DNA of 35,001 nt from Acidimicrobiales bacterium (GTDB taxonomy: Bacteria; Actinomycetota; Acidimicrobiia; Acidimicrobiales; MedAcidi-G1), in contig JAAZXC010000015.1 of the NCBI GenBank assembly GCA_014240365.1, forward strand, positions 1-35,001, read 5' to 3'. Positions 15,209 through 23,007 of the stretch are shown here, piece by piece. A program made the position numbers and the translations under genes. The notes under the pieces are model-generated. The model searched no databases. It was not told where the DNA came from and saw nothing but the letters and a program-made list of their open reading frames with translations. The stretch's first letter is position 1. Every line of letters begins with the position of its first letter.

Positions 15209-16570
15209 TCAGAGCGAATCAATTAGCTTCTGGACCCGCTCGTCCTCGTAACAGAACGGGTCCTTGCACAGGACCGTGCGCTGGGCCTGGTCGTTCAGCT
15301 TGAGATGCACCCAGTCCACCGTGAAGTCCCGTTGGCGTTCCTTGGCCCGACGAATGAAGTCGCCACGCAACTTGGCCCTCGTGGTGGAGGGCGCCTGGTC
15401 CACTGCCGCCGCAATTGCCGCATCAGTGGTGATTCGCTCCATCAGGCCACGGTCCTGCATGAGGTAGTAGAGGCTCCTGCGCCTGTTCACGTCGTGGTAC
15501 TGGAGGTCAAGGAGCAGGACCTTCGGATCCGAGAGGGCCAGGCCGTGGCGTTCCCGGTAGGACTCCACCATCCGGTACTTCGCCACCCAGTCGCATTCCC
15601 GATGGAGGCTGAGGGGATCGTTTTCGATTCCATCGAGACAGTGCTGCCACATCGCCAGCACCAGGTCCTCCTCCGGAGTGGTGTCACGGCGTTCGGCAAA
15701 GCGGAGGGCCCTGTCCAGGAACTCCCTCTGGATATCCAGTGCGCTCATCTCACGACCGCTGGCCAGACGGACGGTCCTCCGACATGTCAGGTCGTTGCTG
15801 ATCTCGCGGATCGCCCGGGTGGGGTTCTCCAGGGTCATGTCCCGGAATACGACGCTGGGCTCCTCGAGCATTCTCAGGATGAAGCCGCAGGCCCCCACCT
15901 TCAGGAATCCTGCGTACTCGCTCATGTTGGAATCGCCGACGATCACGTGGAGACGTCTGTACCGCTCTGCATCGGCATGCGGCTCGTCGCGTGAGTTGAT
16001 GATCGGCCTGGACCGGGTCGTGGCGCTTGAGACGCCCTCCCAGATGTGGGCGGCGCGCTGGCTGATGGAGAACCCCGCCCCGCCACGGGGGTTCTCGAAG
16101 ATCTTTCCAGCTCCGGCCCAGATCTGACGACTGACCAGGAACGGGATGATGACCTCGTCGTAGCTGGAGAGGTCGTCGTTGCGGACCGTCATGTAGTTCT
16201 CGTGGCAGCCGTACGAATTGTTCGCCGAGTCGGTGTTGTTCTTGAAGAGGAAGATGTCGCCATCTATCCCCTCCTCCCGGAGGCGATCCTCGGCGCTGGC
16301 TGCCAACTGTTCAAGGATCCGCTCGCCGGCCTTGTCATGTGTGATGACGTCTCTCACCGAGTCGCACTACGGCGTGGCGTACTCGGGATGGGACCCGACA
16401 TCGAGGTAGAGGCGGGCCCCGTTCACCAGGAAGACGTTCGAGCTGCGGCCCCATGAGACCACCCGTCGAAACAGGTACCGGGCGACCTCGTCAGGGCTGA
16501 GACGACGGGCCCCGTCCACGGTGCATGTGATCCCGTATTCGTTCTCGAGTCCGTATATCCGACGGTGCAC
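15209..16570 (-). pseudogene. pafA: pafA, Pup-protein ligase interrupted by an in-frame amber codon
   Basis: PafA joins the C-terminal Glu of Pup to lysines of target proteins using ATP. From GTG 16570 the frame encodes the PafA N-terminus, with the Mg-binding Glu9 in Gly-Leu-Glu-Asn-Glu-Tyr-Gly and Asp57 in [11 protein letters not shown]. TAG appears at codon 68 (16367-16369). Reading on in frame gives Cys-Asp-Ser and a complete PafA body, including [14 protein letters not shown] and the Asp-Trp-Val-His-Leu-Lys end, to TGA at 15209. Codon 68 is Glu in M. tuberculosis PafA and in the dop copy here. Neither fragment alone (67 residues, or the rest from GTG 16357) holds a whole active site. No other damage is visible. 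Confidence 0.92.
16367..16369 (-). other. pafA: In-frame amber codon in pafA (codon 68)
   Basis: Minus-strand reading is ACG CCG TAG TGC GAC. The equivalent place in dop reads ACG CCG GAA TGC GCC (Thr-Pro-Glu-Cys-Ala). The stop therefore replaces a Glu shared by both ligase-fold paralogues. A GAG codon would differ from TAG by one base. Confidence 0.93.
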
Positions 16571-16624
16571 GGTCAGGGCCTCATCGATGCAGGCGTGTAA
16601 CCGCCAGGGACCAGTGGCCCACCG

Positions 16625-17302
16625 TCAGGCCAGGAGGCCGTCGAGGTCGGCACCCTCGATACGCCGGAATGCCCGGCGTCCGTTCTGGCGGGCCAGCACC
16701 GCAACCTCTAGGTCGTCACCGGCGAGTTGGCGATCCGGTCCGGCGAGGGCGTCCACCGCCGAACCCAGGGCGGAACCCAAGGCGGCTTCCCGGGACCAGG
16801 TTGCCTCTATGCGTTCACGGATGGCATCGGCCTCGCCACCAATCACGACAAAGGAGTTGGTGTCGATGACGGTGCCGTCGTAGAGGAGGTGGAACAACTG
16901 GTCGCCGCCGTCCTCCACGCTCATCTCGGCGACGAGCATCTCGATCTCGAGCGGCTTCATCTCGTGGGTGAAATTGTGTCCGAGGTTCTGTGCGTACTGG
17001 TTGGCCAGGGAACGTGCGTTCACGTCATCACGGCTGAACGAGTAGCCCTTGAAGTCAGCGTGACGCACTCCGGCGATCCGCAGTTGGTCGAATTCGTTGT
17101 AACGGCCCACCCCTACGAACCCGATTCGGTCGTAGATCTCGCTGACCTTGCGAAGTGTGTTGGAGGGATTCTCGGCACACAGCAGTACCCCATCGGCGTA
17201 CGTGCACCCGATGGCAGCACGCCCCCGGGCTATGCCCTTGCGCGCGTAGTCGGCCTTGTCCTTCATCATCTGCTCGGGCGAGACGTACATCGGCATGCTC
17301 AT
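16625..17302 (-). CDS. prcA: Proteasome alpha subunit PrcA
   Basis: 225 residues starting Met-Ser-Met-Pro-Met-Tyr-Val-Ser-Pro-Glu-Gln, the alpha-type N-terminal gate and H0 helix that caps the 20S core. The Asp-Tyr-Ala-Arg-Lys-Gly-Ile-Ala-Arg-Gly-Arg segment and the central Gly-His-Asn-Phe-Thr-His-Glu-Met-Lys-Pro-Leu-Glu match actinobacterial PrcA. There is no propeptide and no catalytic Thr, as expected for alpha. Seven copies form each outer ring of the PrcAB core and the docking surface for Mpa. The ATG overlaps the prcB stop (ATGA), which favours balanced synthesis. pafA follows after 54 bases. Confidence 0.96.
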   Translation of the reverse strand: MSMPMYVSPEQMMKDKADYARKGIARGRAAIGCTYADGVLLCAENPSNTLRKVSEIYDRIGFVGVGRYNEFDQLRIAGVRHADFKGYSFSRDDVNARSLANQYAQNLGHNFTHEMKPLEIEMLVAEMSVEDGGDQLFHLLYDGTVIDTNSFVVIGGEADAIRERIEATWSREAALGSALGSAVDALAGPDRQLAGDDLEVAVLARQNGRRAFRRIEGADLDGLLA

Positions 17303-18087
17303 GATGCGCCCCGTAGTGATTCGAGGAGCGTGCCCGTACGGGCTGCCACGTCGTCGTCGGCCAGTCGCTCGAACCCGTCGGCCGTGATCAACGCCACCAC
17401 CGGATAGATCCCACGCACGGTGTCGGGCCCGCCCGTGGCGATGTCCTCGTCGGCCGCCTGGAACATGGCCTCGATGGCAACGTCGATGGCTTCGTCGGCT
17501 CCGATGCCCGGTCGGTGACGGAGCTTCACGACGGTTGCCGCATGGAGGCCACCGGAGCCGATGGCGGCGTAGTCCCGCTCCTCATAACGACCGCCGGTCA
17601 CGTCGAACTGGAACAGCCGGCCCTGCTCCGTACGCGAATCGAACCCGGCGAAGATGGGTACGACAGCCAGGCCCTGCATGGCGGCCGGGAGGTGGTTCCG
17701 GAGCATCTGGCTGAGCTGGTTGGCCTTGCCATCCAGGGTCAGGGTGGTGCCCTCCACCTTCTCGTAGTGCTCAAGCTGCAACTGGAAGAGCCGGACCATC
17801 TCCATTGCCGGGCCGGCTGCACCAGCAATGGCCACGCCCGACGAACTGTCAGCCGGGAGCACCTTCTCGATCGATCTGTGGCTGATGAGGTGTCCGCTGG
17901 TGGCACGACGATCGCCCGCCATCAGGACGCCATCGGAGTAGCGAATCGCCAGAACGGTCGTGCCGTGCGTGATCTGGGCCGGGTCGAACACAACGGTGGA
18001 CTCGAAGGACCCGACACCGAGCCTCGTCAGGAGCCCGACGAAGTCTGGCCCCGGATCGTCACCGGGAGCGAAGGTGGGAAGCGTCAC
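17299..18087 (-). CDS. prcB: Proteasome beta subunit PrcB (catalytic)
   Basis: 262 residues. The precursor carries a 42-residue propeptide, and the sequence His-Gly-Thr-Thr-Val places autocleavage before Thr43, the N-terminal nucleophile of the mature protease. The following Tyr-Ser-Asp-Gly-Val-Leu-Met-Ala-Gly-Asp-Arg-Arg-Ala-Thr contains the conserved catalytic-site Asp. The active-site Lys would be in Ser-Ile-Glu-Lys-Val. Fourteen copies make the inner rings that degrade unfolded, Mpa-delivered substrates. The GTG start has TATCCT 6 bases upstream, so prcBA may have its own promoter besides reading from pup. Confidence 0.96.
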   Translation of the reverse strand: MTLPTFAPGDDPGPDFVGLLTRLGVGSFESTVVFDPAQITHGTTVLAIRYSDGVLMAGDRRATSGHLISHRSIEKVLPADSSSGVAIAGAAGPAMEMVRLFQLQLEHYEKVEGTTLTLDGKANQLSQMLRNHLPAAMQGLAVVPIFAGFDSRTEQGRLFQFDVTGGRYEERDYAAIGSGGLHAATVVKLRHRPGIGADEAIDVAIEAMFQAADEDIATGGPDTVRGIYPVVALITADGFERLADDDVAARTGTLLESLRGAS

Positions 18088-18093
18088 GTGCGG

Positions 18094-18099
18094 AGGATA
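18094..18099 (-). promoter_or_regulatory. Putative -10 box (TATCCT) for prcB-prcA
   Basis: TATCCT on the minus strand ends 6 bases before the prcB GTG, inside the 31-base gap after pup. There is no Shine-Dalgarno, consistent with leaderless translation. Confidence 0.5.
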
Positions 18100-18118
18100 A
18101 CCCGCCGCTACCGGGTGA

Positions 18119-18319
18119 CTACTCGCCCCCCTTCTGGATGTAGCTCTTCACGAACTCCTCGGCGTTGGTCTCCAGCACCTCGTCGATCTCGTCGAGGAGA
18201 TCATCCAACTCGCCCTTCAGGCGCTCGGAGCGTTCCGTCGATGCGGGACTCGACGCCGCTTCGACTTCCTCCGTGGAGTGAGGAGTTTCGGACCTTCTGC
18301 GCTGTTCACGTTCAGCCAT
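18119..18319 (-). CDS. pup: Pup, prokaryotic ubiquitin-like protein
   Basis: 66 residues, the normal Pup size. The N-terminal half is Arg/Glu/Ser-rich and disordered. The middle (about 33-58) is the helix that forms a coiled coil with Mpa. The end is Val-Lys-Ser-Tyr-Ile-Gln-Lys-Gly-Gly-Glu. Because it already ends in Glu, the deamidation step that Dop performs on Gly-Gly-Gln Pups is not needed. The ATG has a strong Shine-Dalgarno (AGGGAGG, 5 bases away), unlike most neighbours, fitting high expression. The stop codon is TAG, which must act as a stop for Pup to be usable. It lies 18 bases after dop. Confidence 0.97.
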   Translation of the reverse strand: MAEREQRRRSETPHSTEEVEAASSPASTERSERLKGELDDLLDEIDEVLETNAEEFVKSYIQKGGE

Positions 18320-18337
18320 GTTCGCCTCCCTGGGGGA

Positions 18338-19849
18338 TCAGGCCGACAACCGGTCGAGGAGTTCCTCGATGGAGTCGCATGTCTCGAGGAGCGTACCGAC
18401 ATGTTCCTGCGTGCCACGGGAGGGCTCCATCATCGGCACACGGCGCAGGGTCTCGCCGCCAGCGTCGAAGACCATCGAATCCCAGTTGGCTGCCACGACC
18501 CTCTCAGGCCACAGGGCCAGGCAGCGTCCCCGGAAGAACGCCCGTGTGTCGGTCGGCGGGTACCCGGTCGCCCTCATCGCATCTTCCGGACCCACCAGGG
18601 CCTCGGCACCCATGCGGGCGAACAGCGAACGATCCGGCCGCAGATCGTGGTACTGGAGGTCAAGGGCAGCGAGGCGGAGATCGCCGGCAGACAGGCCATG
18701 TCGGTCCCTGAAACCCTCCACCACGTGGCGCTTCGTGATCCAGTCCACCTGCCCGATCAGTTCGGACGGGTCGCTCTCCAGACCGGCCAACACCTGTTCC
18801 CAACGTTCCAGCACGTCGTTGGCGACGGGACCACCCACGGCGTCGGTGCCCCGCTCCCCCACGTACCCACGGGCGGACTCCAGTAGCCCCCACTGGACCT
18901 CCAGGGCGGTCGCTGTGCGGCCGTTGGTGAGGGTCAATGGTTCGCTCAGGCTGAGGTCCCATGACACCGCCTGGAGAGCTCGCACCGGGTCGGCAAGTGC
19001 CAGCGTGGAATCCAGCACGTCGTCCTCCACCATCGCCAGGATGATCGCTGTCGTCCCCACCTTCAGGAACGTCGCCACCTCACAGAGGTTGGCGTCCCCG
19101 ACTATGACGTGCAGGCGCCTGTACCTGAGCGGATCGGCGTGCGGCTCGTCGCGGGTGTTGATGATGGGTCGCTTCAGGGTCGTCTCGAGGCCCACCTCCT
19201 CCTCGAAGAAGTCGGCACGCTGCGTCAACTGGAACTCGATGTAGGTCCTGTCCCGGTGGGGCAGTTCGCAGCCGACCTTTCCGGCACCGGTGAACACCTG
19301 GCGTGTCACAAAGTGGGTGGTTGCGTGCTGGACGATCCTGGCGAACGGGGTGGCGCGGTCCATCAGGTAGTTCTCGTGACAGCCGTAACTGTTCCCCTTT
19401 CCGTCAGAGTTGTTCTTGTAGACGACGAGTTCCTGCCCCTCAGGTAGGAACTCGTTGGCGGCCGCCATCGATTCGATCAGGATCAGGTCGGCTGCCCGGT
19501 CCTGGAGGACCACGGAGAGGGCATCGGCGCATTCCGGCGTGGAGAGTTCCGGATGGGCGTGGTCCACGTAGTAGCGCGCACCATTGGTCAGGACGGCGTT
19601 CACCAGATGGGTTTCGATGTCCGGCGCCATGGCGTCATACGGGGTGAACCCACGCAGGTCGACCGCTGGTGACTCGTCGATGAAATCCCAGCCAGCCCTC
19701 GGGGCACCCGGTCCTGTGCCCGGATCCGCCAGTCGGCTGAGATACGCGTTGATCAGCAGTGAGGATGCGCTGATCGGGTTCGGGTCGGGAACCCCACGGT
19801 GGACTATCCCGTATTCGGTCTCGATGCCCAGTGTCTTCGGGACTGCCAT
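18338..19849 (-). CDS. dop: Dop, depupylase/deamidase of Pup
   Basis: 503 residues of the carboxylate-amine-ligase fold shared with PafA. Glu10 in Gly-Ile-Glu-Thr-Glu-Tyr-Gly is a metal-binding residue and Asp96 in Tyr-Tyr-Val-Asp-His-Ala-His-Pro matches the catalytic Asp. Residues about 40-66 form the extra Dop loop absent from PafA. The Thr-Pro-Glu106-Cys motif is intact, in contrast to pafA. Dop removes Pup from targets, and deamidates Pup where it ends in Gln. Since Pup here ends in Glu, depupylation should be its main job. ATG start with TAGGGT 6 bases upstream. It is followed by pup, prcB and prcA. Confidence 0.96.
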   Translation of the reverse strand: MAVPKTLGIETEYGIVHRGVPDPNPISASSLLINAYLSRLADPGTGPGAPRAGWDFIDESPAVDLRGFTPYDAMAPDIETHLVNAVLTNGARYYVDHAHPELSTPECADALSVVLQDRAADLILIESMAAANEFLPEGQELVVYKNNSDGKGNSYGCHENYLMDRATPFARIVQHATTHFVTRQVFTGAGKVGCELPHRDRTYIEFQLTQRADFFEEEVGLETTLKRPIINTRDEPHADPLRYRRLHVIVGDANLCEVATFLKVGTTAIILAMVEDDVLDSTLALADPVRALQAVSWDLSLSEPLTLTNGRTATALEVQWGLLESARGYVGERGTDAVGGPVANDVLERWEQVLAGLESDPSELIGQVDWITKRHVVEGFRDRHGLSAGDLRLAALDLQYHDLRPDRSLFARMGAEALVGPEDAMRATGYPPTDTRAFFRGRCLALWPERVVAANWDSMVFDAGGETLRRVPMMEPSRGTQEHVGTLLETCDSIEELLDRLSA

Positions 19850-19855
19850 GGGCGG

Positions 19856-19861
19856 ACCCTA
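19856..19861 (-). promoter_or_regulatory. Putative -10 box (TAGGGT) for dop-pup-prcBA
   Basis: On the minus strand TAGGGT ends 6 bases before the dop ATG, in the 64-base gap after mpa, consistent with a leaderless start of the dop-pup transcript. Confidence 0.5.
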
Positions 19862-19913
19862 CTTCCAGGTCCTGAAGCGTCGACGGAAGTGGAACCGGCT
19901 CCGCTGATACGGG

Positions 19914-21668
19914 TCAGAGGTACTGCCCGGTTCCGATGCCTTCGATGGCCCGGCCGCCAGACTCGTCGTCACGCTGCGTCACGAGCGTTCTCACATAGAC
20001 GATCCGTTCGCCCTTCTTGCCTGAGATCCGGGCCCAGTCGTCAGGGTTGGTGGTATTCGGGAGGTCCTCGTGTTCGGTGAACTCCTGGCGCACGGACTGG
20101 ACGAGGTCCTGAGCGCGGATGCCCTTCGTGCCTCCCGCCAGCTGGCGTTTGATGGCCAGCTTCTTGGCCCTCCGAACGACGTTCTCGACCATGGCGCCGG
20201 AGGAGAAGTCCCGGAAGTAGAGGACCTCCTTGTCGCCGTTCTGGTAGGTGACCTCGAGGAACCGGTTGCGCTCCTCATCCGAGTACATCTCAGCCACGGC
20301 ATCGTCGATCATGGCAAGAGCAGCCTTGTTGCGATCTCCGCCCCCGATCGTCTCAATGGCCTCCTCGTCTATCGGCAGATCGCCGACCATGTAACGGGAG
20401 AAGATGTGGGCGGCGGCGGTGGCGTCCGGCCGCTCGATCTTGATCTTCACGTCGAGTCGGCCGGGTCGCAGGATCGCCGGATCGATGAGGTCCTCCCTGT
20501 TGGAGGCGCCGATCACGATCACGTTCCGGAGGGCCTCCACGCCGTCGATCTCGGCGAGGAGCTGGGGGACGATGGTGGATTCGATGTCGGAGCTGATGCC
20601 GGTGCCTCGTGTCCGGAAGAGCGACTCCATCTCGTCGAAGAAGACGATTACCGGCCAGCCCTGCTCGGACTTCTCCCTGGCCCGCTCGAACACCTCGCGG
20701 ATCTGGCGTTCGGTCTCACCCACGTACTTGTTCAGCAGTTCCGGACCCTTGATGTTCAGGAAGTAGCTGCGGGCCTCCAGGTCTCCGGAGACCTCGGCAA
20801 CCTTGAGAGCCAGGGAGTTGGCGACCGCCTTGGCAATCAGGGTCTTTCCGCACCCCGGGGGGCCGTAGAGAAGGATGCCCTTGGGTGCAGGTAGGTCGTA
20901 CTCGCTGAACAGGTCCCGGTGGAGGAACGGAAGCTCGACCGCATCGACGATCTTCTGGATCTGGCCATCCAGGCCGCCAATGTCCTCGTAGGTGACGTTC
21001 GGAACCTCTTCTAGGAGCAGATTCTCCGCCCCAGGTCGCGGCAGGTGCTCCAGGAGGAGGGCCGATCGTGGGTCCAGCATCGCCGAGTCGCCACTCCGCA
21101 GGCCGGCACCGACGAGGTCCGCGGCCAGCTCCACCACCCGTTCCTCGTCGCCTCTCCCGGTGATGACCGCCCGGATCCCGTCGGCCATGACCGCCTTTAT
21201 GGTCACGACCTCGCCGACTGCCTCATGGCTCCTGGCCAGCACGATGCTCATCGAGTCATTAAGTACTACCTCCTGGCCCGGCGTGAGGGTGTCCACGAGG
21301 TCAGGATGAACTGCGACCCGCAGCTTGCGACCGGACGAATGCACGTCGGCCGACCCGTCCTCGTTGAGCGCTATGACGGTGCCATATGCCGACGGAGGTC
21401 TGGAGAGCTGCTCGACCTCTTCGCGCAGGACCGTGATTCGCTCCCGGGCGGTCTCCAGGGTGGTGTTCAGCTTCTGGTTTCGGGCATTCGCCCGAGCCAG
21501 TTCCCGACCGGCGTCGGCGACTTCCGATTCGAGTCGACCGAGTTGGCGTGGAACGTCGACCAGACGACGTCGCAGCTCCGCTACCTCGGTCTCGAGCACA
21601 GCCGCGTCCGGAGCCGGGTCCAGGTTCGGTTCGTCGGCACTATCCGGGCCACTGCGTTCGTCGGTCAC
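19914..21668 (-). CDS. mpa: Proteasomal ATPase Mpa/ARC
   Basis: 584 residues. An N-terminal coiled coil (about 20-90) that captures Pup is followed by tandem OB-type domains (about 93-215). The AAA domain has Walker A Gly-Pro-Pro-Gly-Cys-Gly-Lys-Thr at 269-276 and Walker B Ile-Val-Phe-Phe-Asp-Glu at 341-346. The protein ends Gly-Gln-Tyr-Leu, the C-terminal motif that docks into and opens the PrcA gate. A hexamer unfolds pupylated proteins and feeds them to PrcAB. The GTG start has a good Shine-Dalgarno (GGAGG) close upstream. It is the first gene of the proteasome cluster and is divergent from a ferredoxin gene. Confidence 0.96.
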   Translation of the reverse strand: MTDERSGPDSADEPNLDPAPDAAVLETEVAELRRRLVDVPRQLGRLESEVADAGRELARANARNQKLNTTLETARERITVLREEVEQLSRPPSAYGTVIALNEDGSADVHSSGRKLRVAVHPDLVDTLTPGQEVVLNDSMSIVLARSHEAVGEVVTIKAVMADGIRAVITGRGDEERVVELAADLVGAGLRSGDSAMLDPRSALLLEHLPRPGAENLLLEEVPNVTYEDIGGLDGQIQKIVDAVELPFLHRDLFSEYDLPAPKGILLYGPPGCGKTLIAKAVANSLALKVAEVSGDLEARSYFLNIKGPELLNKYVGETERQIREVFERAREKSEQGWPVIVFFDEMESLFRTRGTGISSDIESTIVPQLLAEIDGVEALRNVIVIGASNREDLIDPAILRPGRLDVKIKIERPDATAAAHIFSRYMVGDLPIDEEAIETIGGGDRNKAALAMIDDAVAEMYSDEERNRFLEVTYQNGDKEVLYFRDFSSGAMVENVVRRAKKLAIKRQLAGGTKGIRAQDLVQSVRQEFTEHEDLPNTTNPDDWARISGKKGERIVYVRTLVTQRDDESGGRAIEGIGTGQYL

Positions 21669-21881
21669 ACCATCCTCCAGATGGCGACCATAGCGCCGGG
21701 GGGTTGCACGCTGGATGCCATTACGACCTCCAGATCCCGGGGAGAGGTCCCGGGGAGCGGATAAGATGTCGCTCGTAATCAGGGGTTCCGCCCACGACGG
21801 ACCGGTGACCCTTTACCCCCACGGTCCACGGACCATCACAGCGCCGGGCCACCTGTGGCCTACGAGAGGAACTCTGGGACT
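21669..21881. promoter_or_regulatory. Divergent intergenic region between mpa and ferredoxin
   Basis: 213 bases that must carry promoters for both directions. TAAGAT at 21762-21767 on plus is a possible -10 box, but no good -35 is visible. A short hairpin GGTCC-AC-GGACC lies at 21823-21834 in the would-be ferredoxin leader. I cannot place the mpa promoter with confidence. Confidence 0.35.
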
Positions 21882-22118
21882 ATGAAGGTCTGGATCGATC
21901 AGGATCTCTGCACTGGTGACGGCCTCTGTGAGGAGATCGCCCCCGATGTCTTCGCCATGTTGGACGACGGCCTGGCCTACGTGAAGGACGGCGACAAGAT
22001 CCTCAGCGAGCCGGGCGGCGCCGCCGGCCTTGCACCGGTTCCCGCCGGCCAGGAAGAGGCCACCATCGAATCGGCCGAGGAATGCCCCGGCGAGTGCATC
22101 TACATCGAGATCGACTGA
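21882..22118 (+). CDS. Small ferredoxin, single Fe-S cluster
   Basis: 78 residues from the ATG at 21882, which has GAGGAA 10 bases upstream. A GTG at 21855 would add nine residues. Cys10-x2-Asp13-x2-Cys16 and a distant Cys68-Pro are the ligands of a [3Fe-4S], or Asp-ligated [4Fe-4S], cluster. The Glu-Glu-Ile-Ala-Pro-Asp-Val-Phe segment is typical of ferredoxins that serve cytochromes P450 and similar enzymes. An extra Cys72 is present and might form a disulfide or alternative ligand. It carries electrons in the cytoplasm, but its partner is not in view. The gene is divergent from mpa and followed by a clear terminator, so it is monocistronic. Confidence 0.9.
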   Translation: MKVWIDQDLCTGDGLCEEIAPDVFAMLDDGLAYVKDGDKILSEPGGAAGLAPVPAGQEEATIESAEECPGECIYIEID

Positions 22119-22140
22119 CCGAACCTGTCGGGACCAGGTC

Positions 22141-22172
22141 GGGCGGCCCCAGGGCCGTCCTTCGGTCGTTTT
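22141..22172 (+). terminator. Rho-independent terminator after the ferredoxin gene
   Basis: A 9-bp G/C-rich stem (GGGCGGCCC pairing with GGGCCGTCC, one G-T pair) with a very short loop lies 22 bases after the ferredoxin stop. A T-rich run ending in TTTT follows. This is the best intrinsic terminator in the window. Confidence 0.75.
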
Positions 22173-22212
22173 AGGCCCCCGAAACCAGGGACCAGCGCCG
22201 GTCCGTAGGACC

Positions 22213-23007
22213 TCAACGGCAGGGTCCGGCTGCCTGTTCCCCGCGTGCCAGCCCGTCAATGAGGGCAGCCAACTCGCCGCTCTGGACCGCGTAGGCGACG
22301 GATCCGCCACCACGCAGTCGGGAAAAGAGGATGCCCACGACAAGTCCGTCGGCATCGACCACAGGTGCCCCGGAGTGGCCCGAGACAATGTTGGCCAACA
22401 ACTCGATGGCGTCGCGGCCACCGGCCGGCTGGCCGTAGATGTCCGCGCCGGTCGCTCGTATAAGGCGTTCGACGAGAACCGGTAGGACAACCGGACCGTC
22501 ATCGTCGCCGTAGGCAAGCACCGCCCCGACGACTCCCGGGCGGGGCTCGCCAAGGACGAGAGGGTCTCCCAGCTCGACGTCTCCAGTGGGCCGAAGCAGT
22601 GCCAGGTCCGAAACCGGGTCGAACGCGACCACGCGGGTGGACACGTACGTGCCGTGGACGACCACGATCGGAGCGGCAATGCCGGCAACCACGTGCGCTC
22701 CCGTGGCGATCAGGTCCGGAGCGACCACGAAGCCGGTACCGAATTGCGCCGACCTGCAGTCCAGGCCGCGCACCCGGACCGTGGAGCCCGCTACGCGTTC
22801 AAGCAGGGTCGGGTCGATTCCATGTCGGTCCGGGACATTGATGGTGTCGGCGGGCTGGATGATGACCACGCTCGGCGACACATCGGGAATCGTCATAGCG
22901 GGCACGACTGTCTCGCCGGCTCCCCCACCGGTTCCCAGCACGAAAACTGCCAACAACCAGACCGACAGGCAGGCCGCTGCGACGACGACGACCTGGCGGG
23001 CCCTCAT
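22213..23007 (-). CDS. Membrane-anchored trypsin-like serine protease (MarP-like)
   Basis: 264 residues with one N-terminal membrane helix (about 5-25) and an extracytoplasmic chymotrypsin-fold domain. The triad is His105 (Thr-Gly-Ala-His-Val-Val), Asp134 (Ser-Asp-Leu-Ala-Leu-Leu) and Ser212 (Gly-His-Ser-Gly-Ala-Pro). Besides Cys13 in the membrane helix the only cysteines are Cys84 and Cys263. They sit before the first catalytic strand and at the extreme C-terminus, like the activating disulfide of M. tuberculosis MarP. Unlike MarP it has one rather than four membrane helices. A role in envelope protein quality or acid/oxidative stress is inference. The ATG overlaps the trmI stop (ATGA), so it is coupled to a tRNA-modification gene. 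Confidence 0.88.
   Translation of the reverse strand: MRARQVVVVAAACLSVWLLAVFVLGTGGGAGETVVPAMTIPDVSPSVVIIQPADTINVPDRHGIDPTLLERVAGSTVRVRGLDCRSAQFGTGFVVAPDLIATGAHVVAGIAAPIVVVHGTYVSTRVVAFDPVSDLALLRPTGDVELGDPLVLGEPRPGVVGAVLAYGDDDGPVVLPVLVERLIRATGADIYGQPAGGRDAIELLANIVSGHSGAPVVDADGLVVGILFSRLRGGGSVAYAVQSGELAALIDGLARGEQAAGPCR

Noticed and set aside
15086-16369. Genome-wide recoding of TAG as a sense codon
   Set aside because: Five genes here end cleanly at TAG, including pup, where readthrough would destroy its function. Local or inefficient readthrough is not excluded.
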